Assembly (NCBI RefSeq): GCF_000002425.4
Contig: NC_037269.1
Coordinates: forward strand, 6,582,172 to 6,646,171
From: Physcomitrium patens
Lineage: Eukaryota; Streptophyta; Bryopsida; Funariales; Funariaceae
Direction: 5' to 3'
DNA length: 64,000 nt
Below, one piece after another: positions 23,005 through 33,089 of the stretch. The translations under genes and the position numbers were made by a program. How positions within the stretch are numbered: position 1 is the first letter of the stretch; every line of letters starts with the position of its first letter. The notes beneath the pieces were generated by a model, which worked only from the letters and a program-made list of their open reading frames with translations, made no database searches and was not told the DNA's origin.

Positions 23005-23440
23005 TGTCACGGATACAAAATACAGACAAGAAAACTAGACAAGAAGTTCAAAAAGAACTGGATTAATCAGATGAGTACAAGAACAACACCAGAAAGAAGA
23101 GCTAGAACTCTAAGAGATGTGTTGTCGAGACTGAAGAACCCTTCAGCCTCGACTCTTATATATACTAATGAATAGGAAGCTTCTCGAGCTACTTCCGCTA
23201 ACTAGGACGCTTCTCCAACAACTTCTACTAATTAGGAAACTTCTCGAGCAACTTTCTAGAATCTATCAAAATATTCTAGAACCTTCTAAGAATATTCTAG
23301 AACCTTCTAAGAGAATCTTTAGGGAATATTCTAAGAATCTTCTAGAACCTTCTAAAAGAATCTTTAGAGAATCTTTAGAGAATATTCTAGAAGAATATTC
23401 GAAGAATCTTCCAATGTATGTCCATGACATAAGGTCGTGA
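23005..23440 (-). repeat. G4: 5' LTR with TATA box and heat-shock-element-like array
   Basis: The 3' end (TGACA at 23005) is clear. The 5' end is placed at TGTCACGACC near 23440 by analogy, since only one LTR is present. The TATA box is 23157-23164. Upstream of it (23274-23352) are three perfect TTCTAGAACCTTC words of the heat-shock-element form TTCnnGAAnnTTC, and a further AGAA/TTC-rich block to 23411. A stem (23124-23136 with 23141-23153, one G-T pair) lies just downstream of the TATA box. Confidence 0.75.
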
Positions 23441-23607
23441 TACCAAATGCGTTGTATCTCGCCATCTATTCGAGGAAGAACATGTCATTCTTGAGGGTCT
23501 TCATCTCAATTGCTTCGTCTTGAAGGTTGTGACAATCACAATGTCTCATCCGACAAGTCACCAAATGATGGCTCTTGAGTTGAATCTACTGGTTGTTGAT
23601 TCTCCAT
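23441..23607 (-). pseudogene. G3-C: start of ORF3, cut by the G4 junction
   Basis: The ATG is at 23607 and starts MENQQPVDSTQEPSF, matching the ORF3 at 54398. Several in-frame TGA codons follow (three CGA-to-TGA type changes are also in the 54398 copy). It ends at the junction with the G4 LTR, where the word TCACGACCTT is shared by both sequences. Confidence 0.8.
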
Positions 23608-23779
23608 CTTCTTAGCGCCAAAAATACGAAAAGGAAACAAATAGGGAGTGAAAGTAGAATGTTATCTTGCCTCAATTTTGTTTCTTTTATAGTTAAAATC
23701 TTCAGCTTAGTTTTGATGGATGTCGTCAATAAAAAGCTTCCACCTTCTTTGCTGTATTGGCAAGATTCTTTGCTAGCTT

Positions 23780-26700
23780 TCATGTGCGTTCATTAATATC
23801 GTATCCTCGCCAATGAACAAGATATTCCAACCTATTACGGCGCCGCCTTAAATCTAAGACTTCTTCTACCTCAAATTCTTCATTATTGTCCACTTTTATC
23901 TTTGGAAGTGGCACTTGTCTTCTTATTGGTATGCTCGTTATCTTATATGGTTCAAGAAGAGACATGTGAAATACAAGATGGATCTTTATTGACTTCGGTA
24001 GGTGTAATCGATACGCAACTGGATTGATTTGTGCACAAATAGGAAAAGGTCCAAGCGTACAATAGTCCAATTTGTCACAAGGACAAGTAGTCTTGATATT
24101 GCGGCATAATAGCCATATCTTATCATCCACGTTGAATTGTGGTTGTTACTTTCGATAAGCATTTGCGTTGGTCTTTTGTCATTCTTGAGCTTTCTTTAAT
24201 TGTACCTTCATTATTGAATGAAGCTCTGACAAATGATTTGCCAAATCTTCTGCCACCAAATTTTCAACTTTTGAAAAGTCAAAAGTATCAAGTCGTGGAT
24301 GATAACGATAATTGGCAAAGAAAGGTGTTTGTTGCATTGAATAATGCACCGTATTATTATAAGCAAATTCTGCCAATAGTAAGAAAGTTGTCTAATCATC
24401 TTGTTTGTAATTAATGATACACCTTAAGTATTGCTCCAAGACTTGGTTTACGCGCTGCATTTGTCCATCAGTTTGAGGATGAAAGGTCAAAGATAGCTTT
24501 ATGTCTACCTTTAGAATTTTGAAAAGGCTTCTCCAAAATCTTGATACAAATTGAATCCTCCTATCCGAAATAATATCCTTGGATAGTCCATGATATCAAA
24601 AGATATTATCAAGGAAAAGCTTAGCCATTTCTTCACCTGTGATAGATATTGTACATGGTACACAATGTGCCATCTTGGTAAAACGATCTACTATCACGAA
24701 TATAGAATCATACGAACCTGAGATCGGAAGATCTATGATAAAATCCATAGAAACGGAAGACCATGCTTGTTTTGGAATTGGTAACGATTGAAGAAGTCCA
24801 TAAGGTTAATGGCAAGGAGTTTTGGATCTTGAACAAATATCACATGATTGAACAAAGTCTTTGACTGTCTTCCATGTTTGAGGCCACCAAAAATCTCTCG
24901 ATATTAGCTCCAAAGTCTTATTGTATCCAAAATGTCCGGCTGCTAGAAAGTCATGACGAGCTTGAAGTACACATAATCGTGCTTCACCTTCTAGAATGTA
25001 TAATCGTCCCTCGAAATAGAGTAGGTTGTTCTTGAACTCAAACTTGGAAGTATCATGAGACTTGGAAGAAGCATTCTTGATATCATGAACAAGAAGATCA
25101 GAGGACATACTTGATTGAATTTGCTTGACAAAAGTTGAATCAGCAGTCAATATTGATTTCATTGCTCGAAGGTGAAAATATTTTGGTTTCAAGAGAATTG
25201 TTCTTTGTTGATCAAAAGATGCATCTTCTTCTTTTGGTGCAAGATAAGAACATCTAGAAAGGACGTCCGACAAACCTTGTTGTGTTCCGGATCGATAAGT
25301 GATCTTGAAATCAAATCTTGATAAAGACATGCTCCAACGAGCTTGGCGACGATTCAAAATACGTGCCAACATGAAATACTCAAGATTCTTATGATTTGTA
25401 TACACGGTGACTGGACTTGAGGTGCCTTCTAGATAATGATACCATTCTTGAAATGAATCCACGATTGCAAGGAGCTCTTTGTCGTGGATTTCATAATTAA
25501 TCTCGGCTGCTGAAAATTTTCTGGAATGAAAAGCTATTGGATGGAGTTTGTCATCTACTCCTATTTGTGATAATACTGCCCTCAAGGCAAAGTCTGATGC
25601 ATCTGTTTCCATGAAAAATACCTTGGAGAAGTCAACATGATATAAGATCAATGCAAAAGTAAACTCTTTCTTTAAAGCATCAAAAGTTGCTTCAGCTTCT
25701 TTATTCCACTCGAGTTTATCTTTACAAGTCAAACGTGTAAGTGGGGCTGCAACTTGAGAAAAATTCTTGATGAAAATCCGGTAGTAATTGGCAAAGCCCA
25801 AGAAGCATTACACATCTCTTACTGTTCTTGGAATCTTCCAATCTATGATAGTTTGGACCTTCTTCGGATCCATCATTAGCCCTTCATTAGAAATCATGTA
25901 CCCTAGGAAGTCAACTTGAGTAGTGTGGAATACACACTTTTCTAACTTGGCATATAACCCTACATCTCTAAGTTTTTGTAATACTTAACGAATATGAACT
26001 TCATGCTCTTTTGTATTCTTGGAGTAGATTAGAATGTCGTCCAAATAACATACGACAAAATCATTAAGAAACTCACGAAAGACATCATTCATTAGATGTT
26101 GGAAAGCAACTGGTGCATTCGTGAGTCCAGAAGGCATGACATTATATTCGAAATGCCCATACCTGGTTCAAAATGTAGTTTTCCATTCATCACCTTCTTT
26201 AATGCGTACCAGATTATATGCTCCTCGTAGATCTATTTTTGTATAGATCTTTGCTTGATTTAGTTGATCAAGAAGTCCTGAAGTCAAAGGCAGAGGATGC
26301 CTATTCTTGATAGTGATCTTATTGAGTCCTCAATAGTCCACATACATCCGCAGAGATTCGTCTTTTTTCTTTACAAACAAGATAGGAGCCCTGGTTGGAG
26401 ATTTAGAATGGCATATGAAGTTTTTAACCAAATTTTCATAAATGTACTCCTTGAGTGCAGCCAACTCGTTTTGTCATAGGCTGTAGATTGGTCCAAATGG
26501 TGGTTGAGCTCCTTCTTAAAGATCAATAGAACAATCATAAGGACGATGCTCTAGAAGGATATCTGCATTCTTCTTTTCAAAAACGTCTTAGAAATCTTGA
26601 TACTGGCTAGGAATACTACTTGACATTTTTCTACCATCAAAAATTTGCATGGCATATATAGCAAAAGATGACCCTTCTTTTGCGGCATGCATGAAAGCTC

Positions 26701-26836
26701 TCGCACCTATTAGTAAGGGTTTGGATGTACCAGACTTATGTATTTCCACTTGACTAGTGGGATTTTGGATTAAACTACTAGAAAAGTTAAGATTATGAGA
26801 AATTCAATCTATTTGAGGGTTATATTTTTCAACCAC
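23780..26836 (-). pseudogene. G3-C: pol fragment (RT to chromodomain)
   Basis: Its sequence is nearly the same as 1-2939 at a constant offset of 23896 (about eight differences by eye). It extends further at the 3' end, where 24130-23780 carries the end of the integrase domain and the chromodomain (EEVLDLRRRRNRLEYLVHWRGYDINER). The frame 25801-24806 covers RNase H and the integrase zinc region. The RT part is broken by stops. At 26836 it joins the truncated hydrolase copy directly. Confidence 0.88.
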
Positions 26837-29355
26837 AAATATTTGGTCAGTCTACATTCCACAGATGAGACACTCAAAACTTTTACCATGCTAACTAAAT
26901 CCTATTTGAAGTACAAAACACAGATCTTATGCTTGATGTTCCATAGGTTATCGGAATATTGAAATGCAGATGTATAAATTTGTACGTGTGAAGTACTACA
27001 AGATCATATTATAAGTTCTTTTCAGTGTTGGAAAGAGTTTGACCTATTAGTGAATTAATCATACGTTGAAGAAGGCTTCTCGAAACCTAGAACAGGGCTA
27101 TGAATCGGACATGAAAGTTGAGATGGACATATCCAGCTATTAGACCGAGAGAAAAGTAGACCCTCGACTTACCACCGGAATGGTTTCAATAAATGCGTAT
27201 TGTATCACATGTCGCTTGCGAATAGCCAATTCACACTCCATATTCAATTGCAAGATTTCCCGACTGCCAGGCCTCAGGTCAATGGAAACAGTCCTTCCCA
27301 TGCACATGAAAAAGCAACTGGCGATTGTGGCAAAAATTGATCCTCTATGTGGCACACCATAGAACACACACGCCTGGAGCTCTTCCATAAACTTAGCTGC
27401 GGCGTCGATTGCTGCAATTTTGAGATAACCCACTTCTCTCACATGTGGTAAATTGGAAACGTCATTGCAATAGGCCACCAAGCTCTTTATGACAATACCA
27501 CCATAAGAATGGCTGACTAATACAAATGGATTTCTTCCCAAGGAACACCTGCACAAAATTAAACAAGACGGCACCATCAACAACCCTGGTAAGGATGAAT
27601 GTGAAGTCTGGACCTTCACCTACACGTAATTTCTAATCATCGTTGTTCCCAGCAAAACAAATCATATAAGCTAACTAGCCAAAGACTACTGTAACGGTCT
27701 ACATTCACCGCTAGACAAAAATAATAATATACTTACCTTTCAGACACGACCAGAATCTGGAACAAATCATGAGCAATAGCTTTATGTCCATCGGCTCTCA
27801 CACCATAATCACCAGTTCGCCACGAACTTGCTTGTGCGTTGTATGCAATGCCCACCACTCGCAGCTTTCTCCCGTTGAGAATTCCTTCAAGCAAACGTGG
27901 TAGCCAATCCTTCGGCCAGAGTGCTCCATCAGAATTAGTCCATGTTTTTTTCTCGCGCGTTCCTTCCATGACCAATTTGGAGGCCATGAAAGAAGACAAC
28001 GTCCAAAACCTCTTCGCCGGGTGCTCCTGTGCAGTTGGAAAACCACACCTTCCACGGTTGATAATCCTATCAAACAACCAACTTGTTGATTCAGTGAAGC
28101 AAGTTGGAGTGTTCTCGGAGAAGAAGATATCCAAGAGAAGTTAGCCTAGTGCATCTTGACCATGTTGCTCTATTACCAGGTAACTTTGCTCCTACAGAGA
28201 AGTTTATTCTTTCTACTACTATGAATCTTAGTATAACCCTCGCATATATCTCTCCACTCACACATCTCTCTTGAAAGTCACTCCTCTTGCTTTCTTTTTC
28301 TTCGAGAAGCAAGAGAACGTGAGACATGCCACAGCTAGAAACCAACACTTGCTTTTAGGCCTGTATCATACCCGAGGAGAAGCCGTCGTGTCAGCCGAGG
28401 TTCTGGAATTGTGGGATGTCGCTCCCTCGGTCTCACTGGTGGCTAGCGGCGCTGTCAAAGAACCCTGATTCTCGCTATCCGTGAGACTCGCCGACCTCTC
28501 CAGTGCGGTTTCCACTGAAAAACCTATATCCAGAGAATGCGTAATCAGTTGATGTGTAATCACCGCATCAAACTGGAGCTGAAACGGCCAATTCTAAACA
28601 ACCCGCGTCAAAGATGCTAAATCAGAAGAAATCTCGAAACTGATACATTTTCAACAGGAATACACACACATGGGAAATAATCGATATCATAATACAAGAT
28701 CCAACGCACCAAGATCATACCGCAAGGACATGTGCGTGATTCAATGCAATTTAATCCTATTTTAAAAGTCACAAAATAAACAATTCAGCAAGCAAAACAC
28801 CACCATATGCATCGTCCTCAGTTTTACCCGGAATGACGGGAATTTGTCCCGGATCAGCTGTTCGATTGTTAACAGGTATGCTCCTGTCCTCGAGAAGAAA
28901 CGTATCTGCGACCTTCATATCACGTCTTTGGATCTCGTCGTCTTGGAGCCCCTTTCCCGACTCGTTCGCAGCATTGTCCACATCAAAGGTAATGTTTGTA
29001 TCGATCCGGTTGTCGCCATCATCGTTGAATTTCGCAACTTGAGTAGGGTCTTTCTGTAAAAGCGAGGTCAAGAAACTAATGTTACTAGGATAAATCATTC
29101 CAAGCGAGCCAAGCCAACTAATTGTGGGCTAGAAGAGTGCAACAGTGTGAGACGGAAACGAACCTTGCCAATCACAGGCACCAGAGTGGCAGGGTCGAAC
29201 TCGATGGCCTTCTCCTTGCTAGAACTTGGCTTCAACCCAACTGAACTTGTGGACGCCTGCACGAGTTTCTCGCGCCTCATGGACCGAAGCCTTGGCGGCC
29301 GCGACGAACGCGCACTCTGCTCCCTACTCGCACACTTCCCTCTACCATTCCTCAT
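26837..29355 (-). pseudogene. Truncated second copy of the SERAC1-like hydrolase
   Basis: The inverted copy of 16648-19163. Exons 1-5 are present (29355-29164, 29053-28804, 28523-28372, 28113-27737, 27548-27173), including the serine elbow SHSYGG. The copy stops at 26837 in the last intron, so exon 6 with the catalytic-type histidine and the stop codon is missing. Only one substitution was noticed in the exons (a Tyr-to-Cys change, MEYELA to MECELA). It cannot make the full enzyme unless spliced to something else. Confidence 0.8.
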
Positions 29356-29926
29356 CTCATTCTAAACAAGACCTTACAAAAAGCAAAACCTCGTATACCA
29401 AACAAAAATAAATTAATTAAGTTAAATCTACTCTCTATGTACAATAGCTAGCAACATCGCAGCCCACTTAGGAATCGCTCAGCAAAACTCTCGGATCCAC
29501 TAGCAATCACAGGGATTAGCTTTCAAGCCGACCGGAAAGACGATCAATGACTCGATTCCAACACCAGTGCGACCAAAGGCTTTTTGTGAGGCCGTCAGTT
29601 GGGTGCAAACTGGGAGATAGATGGCTGGACGTGAAGACCGAGGGCTGACATTTTCTATTTTTCTCCGTCTCGTTGTTTTCTCCGTCTCGTTGAGTCTGTG
29701 GGGTCACGGTTACTTTCAACGAATATCATCGACCCATCTCTCCTGACCCTGGATTCCTCAAGGGACAGGAGGTTGAGGTCGATGATACAGCATGTGTCCC
29801 CCACAATCTTGTTCACAAATATGCAAAATCAAAATAACAAACCCCCATTTCATACTTATATGTGTCTTAACTCATTTTTGCATGGGGATTGCAATATAAT
29901 ATCTAAAGCATAATGTAGAAAGTTTT
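29356..29926. other. Mirror of the hydrolase upstream region
   Basis: No gene. This is the inverted copy of 16060-16647, with two instead of three units of the 17-bp minisatellite near 29660-29695. Confidence 0.6.
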
Positions 29927-30379
29927 TGTTGAAGATCAACATGTTCTTGCTTAGTTACCACCACATTGAGATTAAGCATAGTATGTCGCTAATAGTCAAA
30001 ATGTAGCAAAGAGATAAAAGAAGTTATTATAGTAGGGACTAGGGTTTGTAGGTGGCAGCTAAGTAAAGAAGAATCTAAAGTTGAGTGGAATGAAGTAAGA
30101 TATGGATGTAATATCAAAAGGATGGAAGTTGCTTCATTGGTTAACAACCACCACTTATAAGTAAAGGGTGTTGGAAATAAGAGTTATCTTATTCCACACT
30201 TCTCTTTGTGTACAAACCTTGTCGATGCTAAGTGTTTGTAGCTTTTAGACTTCTTTTCTTCAATAGGTTATGGACTCACTCACATTTGCTTGAGTGTTTT
30301 GAAGTTCTTTGAAATGGTTGTTGATATGTAGAGTAGATCAATTTGTTGTTGCTGATGTTAGGATTTAGAAGTACCTAAC
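29927..30379 (+). repeat. Copia-B: 5' LTR
   Basis: Starts TGTTGAAGATCAACATG. The end near ACCTAACT is inferred. It is followed by about 450 bp of leader without a clear tRNA primer site, then the gag. Confidence 0.65.
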
Positions 30380-30831
30380 TTTCAGACTCAGATCTAGGTT
30401 GAGGTCTTGATTTATGCTTATTTATGATTGAGAGCATTTTTGGTGTTGGTATTTGGTTTTTCACCTTAAAGCAAAGTTATACAATACTTGCATTATGTTT
30501 TCTTGTTGAAATAGATCTTTGGTGGTCTAACTTTGTAGTTTCATGTCTTATAGATGTTGAATGTGCTTAAAACGCCTCTTATTGTGCATAAAAGTATTTT
30601 GTAAGCATTAGAGTGATATTTGAGTGGAAAATCTAATTTTAGACATTTAGATATGTCATTAGACTTGTAAAAAGTCTTAGAAGTGAGTTTGAGAGTGTTT
30701 TTTAGAAGAAGAACACAAATTTGTTCACAAAGAGGGATTTTGAGATTCTAAGGCAGCAATACTTCCTTGTTGATTTTGAGAGCATTAGGACTTCTTCTTT
30801 CAATCCTTTTTAGAACATCTCTCCCTTAGAC

Positions 30832-31729
30832 ATGGCTTTAAGTGACGGTGAATGATTGAAAGTAATTGAGAAGTTCAGAGGTGAGAATTTCTACTATTGG
30901 AAGGTCAAAATGGAGCTTTTATTGTCGTCTTTGGATCTTTGGGATATTGTAGATGAAAGTGAAGAGACTCCATGCATAGATGCTGATATAAAAGAGAAGG
31001 AGTTCATACATTGTAAAAAGAAGGCTTTTAGATTGATTGCAACCAATGTGGATGAAGCCAACTTCTCCCACATTATCTCTTGCAAAGGACTAGAGGAAGC
31101 ATGGAAGACTCTTTGTAACATCTATAAGAGCAAGAGCTTATCCAATATCATCTATACAAGGATGAAGTTCTTCACTTACAAGACGAAAGAAGGTAAAGAC
31201 CTCATGGTTCATGTCAATAAGGTAAAGGCTCTTGCAAACTAACTAGCAATTATTGACAAGTCTTTAGAAGAAAGTGATATTATCATGACCTTACTGATGA
31301 GCCTTCCCAATTCCTACAACTACCTTATTGTGGTATTGAAGTCCATTAAGCTAAAAGAACTTACAATGGACTATGTGACAATAAGACTTATCCATGAAGT
31401 AACCAAGAAGAAAAAAAAATGAGCCCCAAAGTGAAGATTCAGCACTCTACTTAGGTCAAGGCAAAAGCAACTATTTAAATCAACAAGGTAATGTCAAATC
31501 TTGCTTTATTTGTAGCAAAGTAGGCCATTTTGCTCGAAATTACTACAAAGGCAAAAAGATGGAGAAGTAGAATGCAAATAGTATTCAAGATGAGTTTGGA
31601 GGACAAGATTATGCATTCACGACAACAAATGGGACCTCTATAGCTGCCATGTCAAGATGGATTGTGGATTCAAGGTGTTCTAAGCATATGACATCTTATA
31701 AGTATTCATTTCACACTTATGATGCTATT
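30832..31729 (+). pseudogene. Copia-B: gag to start of protease
   Basis: ATG 30832 with a TGA at codon 9. The core 30856-31242 is open (128 codons, UBN2/Retrotran_gag type) and continues after a stop as IDKSLEESDIIMTLLMSLP, then a knuckle CFICSKVGHFARNY with tyrosine in place of the last cysteine, then the protease motif region WIVDSRCSKHM. The element is cut at 31729 by the G6 LTR. The rest must lie outside the window or is lost. Confidence 0.82.
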
Positions 31730-32066
31730 TATCAAGGACAAGAACTCAATGAAAAGTAATTCAAACAAGTGACCCTTCTCTCAAAGAAAGGTAACAAAAC
31801 ATAAATAAACAAGTATATATATTAAAAAAAATTGGAATGGCTATTGCCAAAGACTAGAAAACATGAAGACTCTTGAAACTAGACTGGAAACAAGAAAAGA
31901 GTTGACAAGAGTAAAGAGGGCTTCACTCTTGCCTTTATATATATTATCTAATTAAGAGCTATGTGGCGATATGCTATTGGACCTCCAATACGCGTTCAAC
32001 TTGTAGGACACATGTCTAATTTGTAGAGCAAGTTGCTTAGATGTGCGCCACATGTCTAACCTCTAT
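31730..32066 (-). repeat. G6: truncated gypsy LTR (right arm)
   Basis: The mirror of 13920-14256. It lies inside copia-B and is itself interrupted by copia-A, whose LTR begins at 32067. Its 5' part is expected beyond the window, after the copia-A 3' LTR. Confidence 0.75.
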
Positions 32067-32346
32067 TGTTAAAGATCAGCAAGCCCTTGCTTAGTTACTA
32101 ATAGCTAAAGATTAATCATAGTAAGTTGCTAATAGTGAATAGGCAACAAAGCGGTAAAAAGAAGTTACCATGGTGGTGGCTAGGGTTTAGTTGGATGTAA
32201 ATGAATTTCATCTATATTAGATGAACGATCCACCTATAAGTAAAGAGTGTTGGAAGTAAGAGTCATCTTACTCCACACTTATATTTGTAAGCAAACCTTG
32301 CTGATGCTATGTAATTGTAGTTTCTAAGCTTCTTTTCTTCAATAGG
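32067..32346 (+). repeat. Copia-A: 5' LTR, first part (interrupted by G1)
   Basis: Starts TGTTAAAGATCAGCAAG, matching the 3' LTR start at 63743. It ends in the G1 target ATAGG (32342-32346) and resumes at 38680. Confidence 0.8.
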
Positions 32347-32644
32347 TGTCACGGACATACATATAATTACCTATATGAATAGATAAAAGTATGTAAAAGT
32401 AGGTTAATTATGTAATATCTTCTAGAGAAGCTTCTTAGAAGCTTCATAGACGCTGCTTTGACTTTATAGGAGTCTATAGTTGACTTTTAGGTTAGAAACT
32501 TGGTCAACAAGTTAGCCATGTGCCATGCATGTTGGAAGCTTAAAGAACAAGCTAACTACGTGGTCCATCCATAGAAAACTTGCCTTGCAAGCAAAGGCAT
32601 GTGGCCTAGAAAGTCAACATATATTGGAGGTCTTATAGAACATC

Positions 32645-32676
32645 GCCACGTGGCTTCTAGTTAGATAGTATATATA
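32645..32676 (+). promoter_or_regulatory. G1 LTR promoter: G-box and TATA box
   Basis: GCCACGTGGC is a palindromic CACGTG core, the binding site of plant bZIP and bHLH factors. TATATATA follows 14 nt later. G2 and G5 have CACGTAG or CACATAG at the G-box position, so the palindrome is specific to G1 among these copies. Confidence 0.6.
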
Positions 32677-32699
32677 GAGGCAAGAGTGAAGCCCTCTTC

Positions 32700-32710
32700 A
32701 CTCTTGTCAA
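32700..32710 (+). promoter_or_regulatory. G1 R-region motif complementary to the primer site
   Basis: ACTCTTGTCAA starts 31 nt after the first base of the TATA box, where transcripts are expected to begin. It is the exact complement of TTGACAAGAGT at 32879-32889. The 3' LTR has it at 38503-38513. Confidence 0.6.
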
Positions 32711-32878
32711 CTCCTTTCTTGCTTCTAGTCTAGTTTCAAGGGTCTCTAGTTTTCTTGTATTTTGGCAATAGCCATTCCAGTTTCTTTCTTAATATACATA
32801 TTTCTATTTTGTCCTATTTCTTTTTGAGAAAAGTCTCACTTACTCTTTAGCTTTCATCGAGTTCTTGTCACTGACAGA

Positions 32879-32889
32879 TTGACAAGAGT
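32879..32889 (+). promoter_or_regulatory. G1 candidate self-priming primer-binding site
   Basis: TTGACAAGAGT, 2 nt after the LTR end at 32876. It pairs over 11 nt with 32700-32710, like the Tf1 primer arrangement. A degraded initiator-tRNA-like word (ATATCAGAGCT) lies further on at 32899-32909, too far from the LTR for the element ends observed. Confidence 0.6.
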
Positions 32890-33089
32890 CCACTTACAAT
32901 ATCAGAGCTTTGTCTTTTCTTGATTAAGAGTGGATTATCCTTTTTTTCTTGATAAAACATAAGCACATTAGAAGTTGCGGATTACCCTCTTTTAAACTGA
33001 TATTGTTCTTAGTATTTTCTTTGTTATCAATTCCTCTCTTCTATTTGTTTTGAGCGTTATTAGACATCTTCTCTTTTCTAAGTGCTACT

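Larger units (their letters stand above)
32347..32876 (+). repeat. G1: 5' LTR (530 bp)
   Basis: TGTCACGG...CACTGACA. It holds a perfect G-box palindrome GCCACGTGGC (32645-32654), a TATA box (32669-32676), an 11-bp stem with CCCT loop (32681-32706), and the motif ACTCTTGTCAA (32700-32710). The spacing suggests RNA starts near 32700. Confidence 0.93.

Noticed and set aside
23240..23411. CRISPR-like short repeat array in the G4 LTR
   Set aside because: Units are irregular, there are no uniform spacers, the context is a plant LTR, and the words fit heat-shock elements better.
32899..32909. ATATCAGAGCT as the initiator-tRNA primer-binding site of G1
   Set aside because: It is 22 nt past the LTR, and the 3' LTR ends at TGACA followed directly by the target duplication. 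A tRNA start there would have added the spacer to the 3' LTR. Kept only as a possible relic.
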